A stretch of DNA of 16,172 bases from an uncultured Oscillospiraceae bacterium. GTDB taxonomy: Bacteria > Bacillota > Clostridia > Oscillospirales > Oscillospiraceae. The stretch spans positions 1 to 16,172 of the forward strand of contig CAKTMC010000026.1 in NCBI GenBank assembly GCA_934573735.1. The letters are read 5' to 3'. A model generated the notes under the pieces. The model was not told the origin of the DNA. It ran no database searches and saw only the letters and a list, made by a program, of their open reading frames with translations. Made by a program: the position numbers and the translations under genes. Below, in pieces: positions 15,201 to 16,172 of the stretch (position 1 is the stretch's first letter; the number at the start of each line of letters is the position of its first letter).

Positions 15201-16172
15201 TTCTTCAAGTGCAGCAAGCTTGAAGGCATCAGCTTCGAGGAAGGCTCGAAGCTTGAGCGCATCGGCTGGGGTGCATTCGGCTACAGCAGCCTGCCGAGCA
15301 TCACCATCCCCGATTCCGTCACCAGAATCGACGGCTACGCATTCTACTTCTGCTCCAAGCTTGCCGAGGTAAGCATCAGTGAGAACAGTGCTCTTACGAG
15401 CATCGGTGAGTATGCCTTCAAGGCCGACACCAATCTCACCTCGCTCTACGTCCCCGACGCTGTCACCAGCATTGGCGCGAACATCTTCCAAGATGCAACC
15501 CAGAACGTGACCATGTCCGTTGCGGCAAACTCCTACGCGCAGGCTTACGCTGAGAGGTTCGGTATCGCATTCATCCCGAGAGAGGCTCCGACTATTGACA
15601 TTGCCTCCGGTAACTGCGGTGATAACGCTGCATGGGTACTTTCTTCCGACGGTATCTTGCACATCACCGGCAGCGGTGCCATGTCCGACAATAATCCCAA
15701 TCAGTCTCCCTGGGAAGCCAATAAGCAGCAAATAAAGCATGTAGTCATCGGTAAGGATATCACCTATATCGGTAAGTTCAACTTCTTCAAGTGCAGCAAG
15801 CTTGAAGGCATCAGCTTCGAGGAAGGCTCGAAGCTTGAGCGCATCGGCTGGGGTGCATTCGGCTACAGCAGCCTGCCGAGCATCACCATCCCCGATTCCG
15901 TCACCAGAATCGACGGCTACGCATTCTACTACTGCTCCAAGCTTGCCGAGGTAAGCATCAGTGAGAACAGCGCACTCACCAGCATGGGCGAGTATATCTT
16001 CAAGGCTGATACCAAGCTTACGTCGCTCTACATCCCCGATGGTGTGACCAGCATCGGCGCGAACATCTTCCAAGATGCAACCCAGAACGTGACCCTGTCC
16101 GTTGCGGCAAACTCCTACGCGCAGGCTTACGCTGAGAGGTTCGGTATCGCATTCATCCCGAGAGAGGCTCCG
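9285..16172 (+). CDS. Secreted phosphodiester glycosidase-phosphatase with LRR repeats (3' end cut off)
   Basis: One open frame of 2,296 codons that runs off the window, so the C-terminus and any wall anchor are not seen. The start has GGAG 7 bases upstream. Reading in order: signal peptide 1-27 (cleavage after AFA); NAGPA/phosphodiester glycosidase domain about 60-310 with the signature CDGGGSSTF (Asp272); a Big_2-like module about 320-408; a jelly-roll or CBM-like domain about 497-715; Ig-like and cohesin-like modules about 716-1055; an FN3 domain like that of purple acid phosphatases about 1059-1159; and a metallophosphoesterase about 1160-1340 with GDIQ (Asp1165), GDAVDD (Asp1194), GNHE (Asn1228, His1229), MHQP (His1300) and GHDH (His1335, His1337). 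A CxxC cluster (1442, 1445), one degenerate cell-wall-binding repeat (about 1455-1505) and BspA-like LRR units from 1529 follow. Domain limits are by eye. The protein probably acts on sugar phosphodiesters outside the cell; the substrate is unknown. Confidence 0.9.
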   Translation, partial: MKKRLSQALSIFLCICMLASFMPAAFADEAAEPQTAENAELQSEDSAYYSVTSKKTYAISPGVTETRIVLNNSSGTDQNICHVLEADLKNPNLMAMPSYKDMKLDTWDTPIAEKDWGEQVMSKQVAAAEAQGINVVGATNVNLSWADDHPLGMLVINGKVYYEDTSYSGNYLVFDREGNVSIRPGNQPLDGSEWQAISGWGYVVKNGVSSFPNEDHAVGSRAPRTCIGIKADGTLVMMVNDGRQAPISAGMSMNEVATMMISLGCVDVIGCDGGGSSTFISKREGSGKATLKNSPSDGIERPTLTGLMLVSTAKPSGEFDHAAISPSNEIYTPGTEIQFSANGVDSGGCVVDMPEGLSYALSEESAALGSIDAKTGLFKAGSGEGIVTVQMMKGTDVVGSAEIEIAKPDAIYFGTDEMSLGFNASTEFNLFVRNKNRDINYKVGDLLWSMSNEKLGTFEGNTFTSSDGDSLSGVITVTSAFDSSITASINLIVGKLPTLVMDFEDYTDPDTGEVIPAKEYYTIDSSSPDGSRFYTSNYGRGGVQSAEIVSIDDDEPVRFGSHALKLNYDFTNCGAVTEGACFGTSDRMIIPGMPTAIGVWVYAPEGVGIQWQGDGTDAGFWLRGYVADGSGGNQAYDFTFEPKAFGENPDAWPDEYPGVWWEGWRYVEADLTKLTGPFQIKPGMTFRLMYVYGTKMGTKSAGSLYFDNLQFVYGANIDDTDNPIINSIRANEVELLDDAVIETNDVTFETDVYDVVNKYTTGIDTVRMYIDGINTFENENYNFKADPDGSKAYLYNVKLSAGEHSLTVTVRDKGGNETSATRYFTVKSAEAVKPIVSVSAVEESAILNKTLDVVIRSTDAGLKSANVSLELSKLFPDYTVSFGEKFEGTSTYKSFTRTLAIEAALKEGESSVADDVIATVRFSVPTTLKESDEFTYAAKSVEYTLADGTITTFSAKRASIPVAAMYSVETGPVIVGASTALKVVDNKGTAVAGISLYLVDDTENGKLLGVTDESGKLMTDELSAKAGTYVVFAKDEEGNVSFNCSVISYENQTAEDGKPYGIMMNAPGCSGTQKNISWFSDAAGVDAQSIKYAPAGTEDWTTVEAKSELRTFVSGKNAAAMVNSVTLRDLKPGVSYDYTVGSGDKWSDIRSFKTSSGSSFFVLGDIQAKDLTNITAIMNNIKAAGYNYGIQTGDAVDDASNYSHWMDIVGLFGTDNLGSAEMLHVLGNHEYAGDGVGGAAAAIYNMPTKGAGSYYSVSRGDVYIAVINYTGTKAQLRDALEWLKADAAQTSCTWKVLCMHQPAYYTNVGGGNAEINELVPAAVDEAGIDIVFSGHDHSYARTEPLKGGQVDENGAVYFICGSSGEKSYSTTVNPDFHFVKASQEFNAIYLTVNVTSKNIFITAYDVDSAGNATVYDSYAMGVPVCEDEHDYDYDSETDELICKVCAHSEKAKDIKYSGWATDLKTGRNRYFAGGSYVTGVLILGDDTYAIDQDGLVYQGVYDICGEKCEFDNGKYVRCTTADLLDAGLCGQTAYFALYSNGNLVVSGNGAMSDTSAKRTVWEFNKQRIKHVTIGKDITAIGKFNLFGCTRLESVSFEEGSRLQKIGWGAFGYSNLPNITIPDSVTRLESYAFYFCSKLAEVNISENSKLTSMGAYVFKADTKLTRLYIPDAVTLIGADIFLDAGNNVTLSVAADSYAQAYAEKYGIAYEKRTRPPQELASGACGENAEWVLTSDGVLTISGSGAMSDNSPNQAPWEAYKHQFKHIVFGKDITYIGKFNFFGCGKLESVSFEEGTQLERIGWGAFGYSGLPSITIPDSVTRIDGYAFYFCSKLAEVSISENSALTSIGEYAFKADTNLTSLYVPDAVTSIGANIFQDATQNVTMSVAANSYAQAYAERFGIAFIPREAPTIDIASGNCGDNAAWVLSSDGILHITGSGAMSDNNPNQSPWEANKQQIKHVVIGKDITYIGKFNFFKCSKLEGISFEEGSKLERIGWGAFGYSSLPSITIPDSVTRIDGYAFYFCSKLAEVSISENSALTSIGEYAFKADTNLTSLYVPDAVTSIGANIFQDATQNVTMSVAANSYAQAYAERFGIAFIPREAPTIDIASGNCGDNAAWVLSSDGILHITGSGAMSDNNPNQSPWEANKQQIKHVVIGKDITYIGKFNFFKCSKLEGISFEEGSKLERIGWGAFGYSSLPSITIPDSVTRIDGYAFYYCSKLAEVSISENSALTSMGEYIFKADTKLTSLYIPDGVTSIGANIFQDATQNVTLSVAANSYAQAYAERFGIAFIPREAP
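13869..16172 (+). repeat. Array of 194-residue BspA-like LRR units (582-bp period)
   Basis: Four units begin at 13869, 14451, 15033 and 15615, exactly 582 bp apart; the last is cut by the window end. Each starts with a CG..A.W.L...G.L.I.G.GAMSD segment and continues with LRR_5/BspA-type repeats (FEEGS.L..IGWGAFGYS.LP.ITIPDSVT, YAF..CSKLAEV.ISENS.LTS.G, LYIPDAVTSIG). A closing strand SVAANSYAQAYAE ends each unit. Units 1 and 2 differ by many substitutions but keep the same length. Such arrays usually form an elongated binding surface on secreted proteins of gut and oral bacteria. Confidence 0.92.
14760..15930 (+). repeat. Perfect 582-bp tandem duplication
   Basis: Bases 14760-15348 and 15342-15930 are identical by direct line-by-line comparison (589 matching bases at offset 582), synonymous sites included. 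Matching stops on the left at 14759/15341 (C versus A) and on the right at 15349/15931 (T versus A, Phe to Tyr). Identity resumes from 15474/16056 to the window end with one difference in 117 bases (15513 A, 16095 C). The duplicated block is offset from the protein unit: it starts in the middle of unit 2 and ends in the middle of unit 3. Confidence 0.93.

Noticed and set aside
14352..16073. 573-codon open frame on the minus strand
   Set aside because: It is antisense to the LRR array of the large secreted protein. Its length and internal repeats come from the repeated, GC-rich codon pattern of the sense gene; the product resembles no family and has no ribosome binding site that I can see.
13869..16172. 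Repeat array as a possible CRISPR or mobile-element remnant
   Set aside because: The repeats are in frame, 582 bp long and encode LRR units without spacers, terminal inverted repeats or a transposase.

Overview
The window looks like chromosome of a Gram-positive Clostridia-type bacterium, probably a gut Oscillospirales/Ruminococcaceae lineage. This is inferred from three things: a CpsC/CpsD/CpsB tyrosine-kinase capsule module in Firmicutes arrangement, a DUF975 membrane protein, and a BspA-type leucine-rich-repeat surface protein with a Gram-positive signal peptide. Coding DNA is moderately GC-rich and spacers are AT-rich. No mobile element or CRISPR array is visible.

Left part (1-2300): two minus-strand membrane-protein genes, an MFS transporter and a DUF975 protein. 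They are followed on their 3' side, at the window edge, by a pair of GC-rich palindromes. Centre-left (2320-2500): a complete plus-strand tRNA-Leu(CAG) unit with a near-consensus promoter and an intrinsic terminator. Spacer (2500-2976): about 480 bp of AT-rich regulatory DNA holding two intrinsic-terminator hairpins, an extended -10 promoter with an operator-like palindrome, and a possible 17-codon leader peptide whose stop lies inside the second terminator.

Centre (2977-9202): a compact seven-gene plus-strand polysaccharide operon. The order is membrane phosphoglycosyl transferase (priming), Wzz/CpsC co-polymerase, CpsD tyrosine kinase, CpsB PHP phosphatase, GT2, a divergent GT-B enzyme, and GT4. 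Several junctions overlap (ATGA or 14 bp), so translation is probably coupled. The priming enzyme loads sugar-1-phosphate on undecaprenyl phosphate, the glycosyltransferases extend it, and the C/D/B module tunes chain length and export. No flippase (Wzx) or polymerase (Wzy) is in the window.

Right part (9285-16172, open at the window end): one reading frame of at least 2,296 codons for a secreted multidomain protein. It carries a signal peptide, an NAGPA-type phosphodiester glycosidase domain, Ig/jelly-roll modules, a purple-acid-phosphatase-like FN3 plus metallophosphoesterase, a cell-wall-binding-like repeat, and 194-residue BspA-like LRR units. Two successive 582-bp periods of the repeat array are identical at the DNA level. 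The pairing of a sugar-phosphodiester glycosidase with a phosphatase in one surface protein, directly downstream of a polysaccharide operon, is the most interesting biology here.
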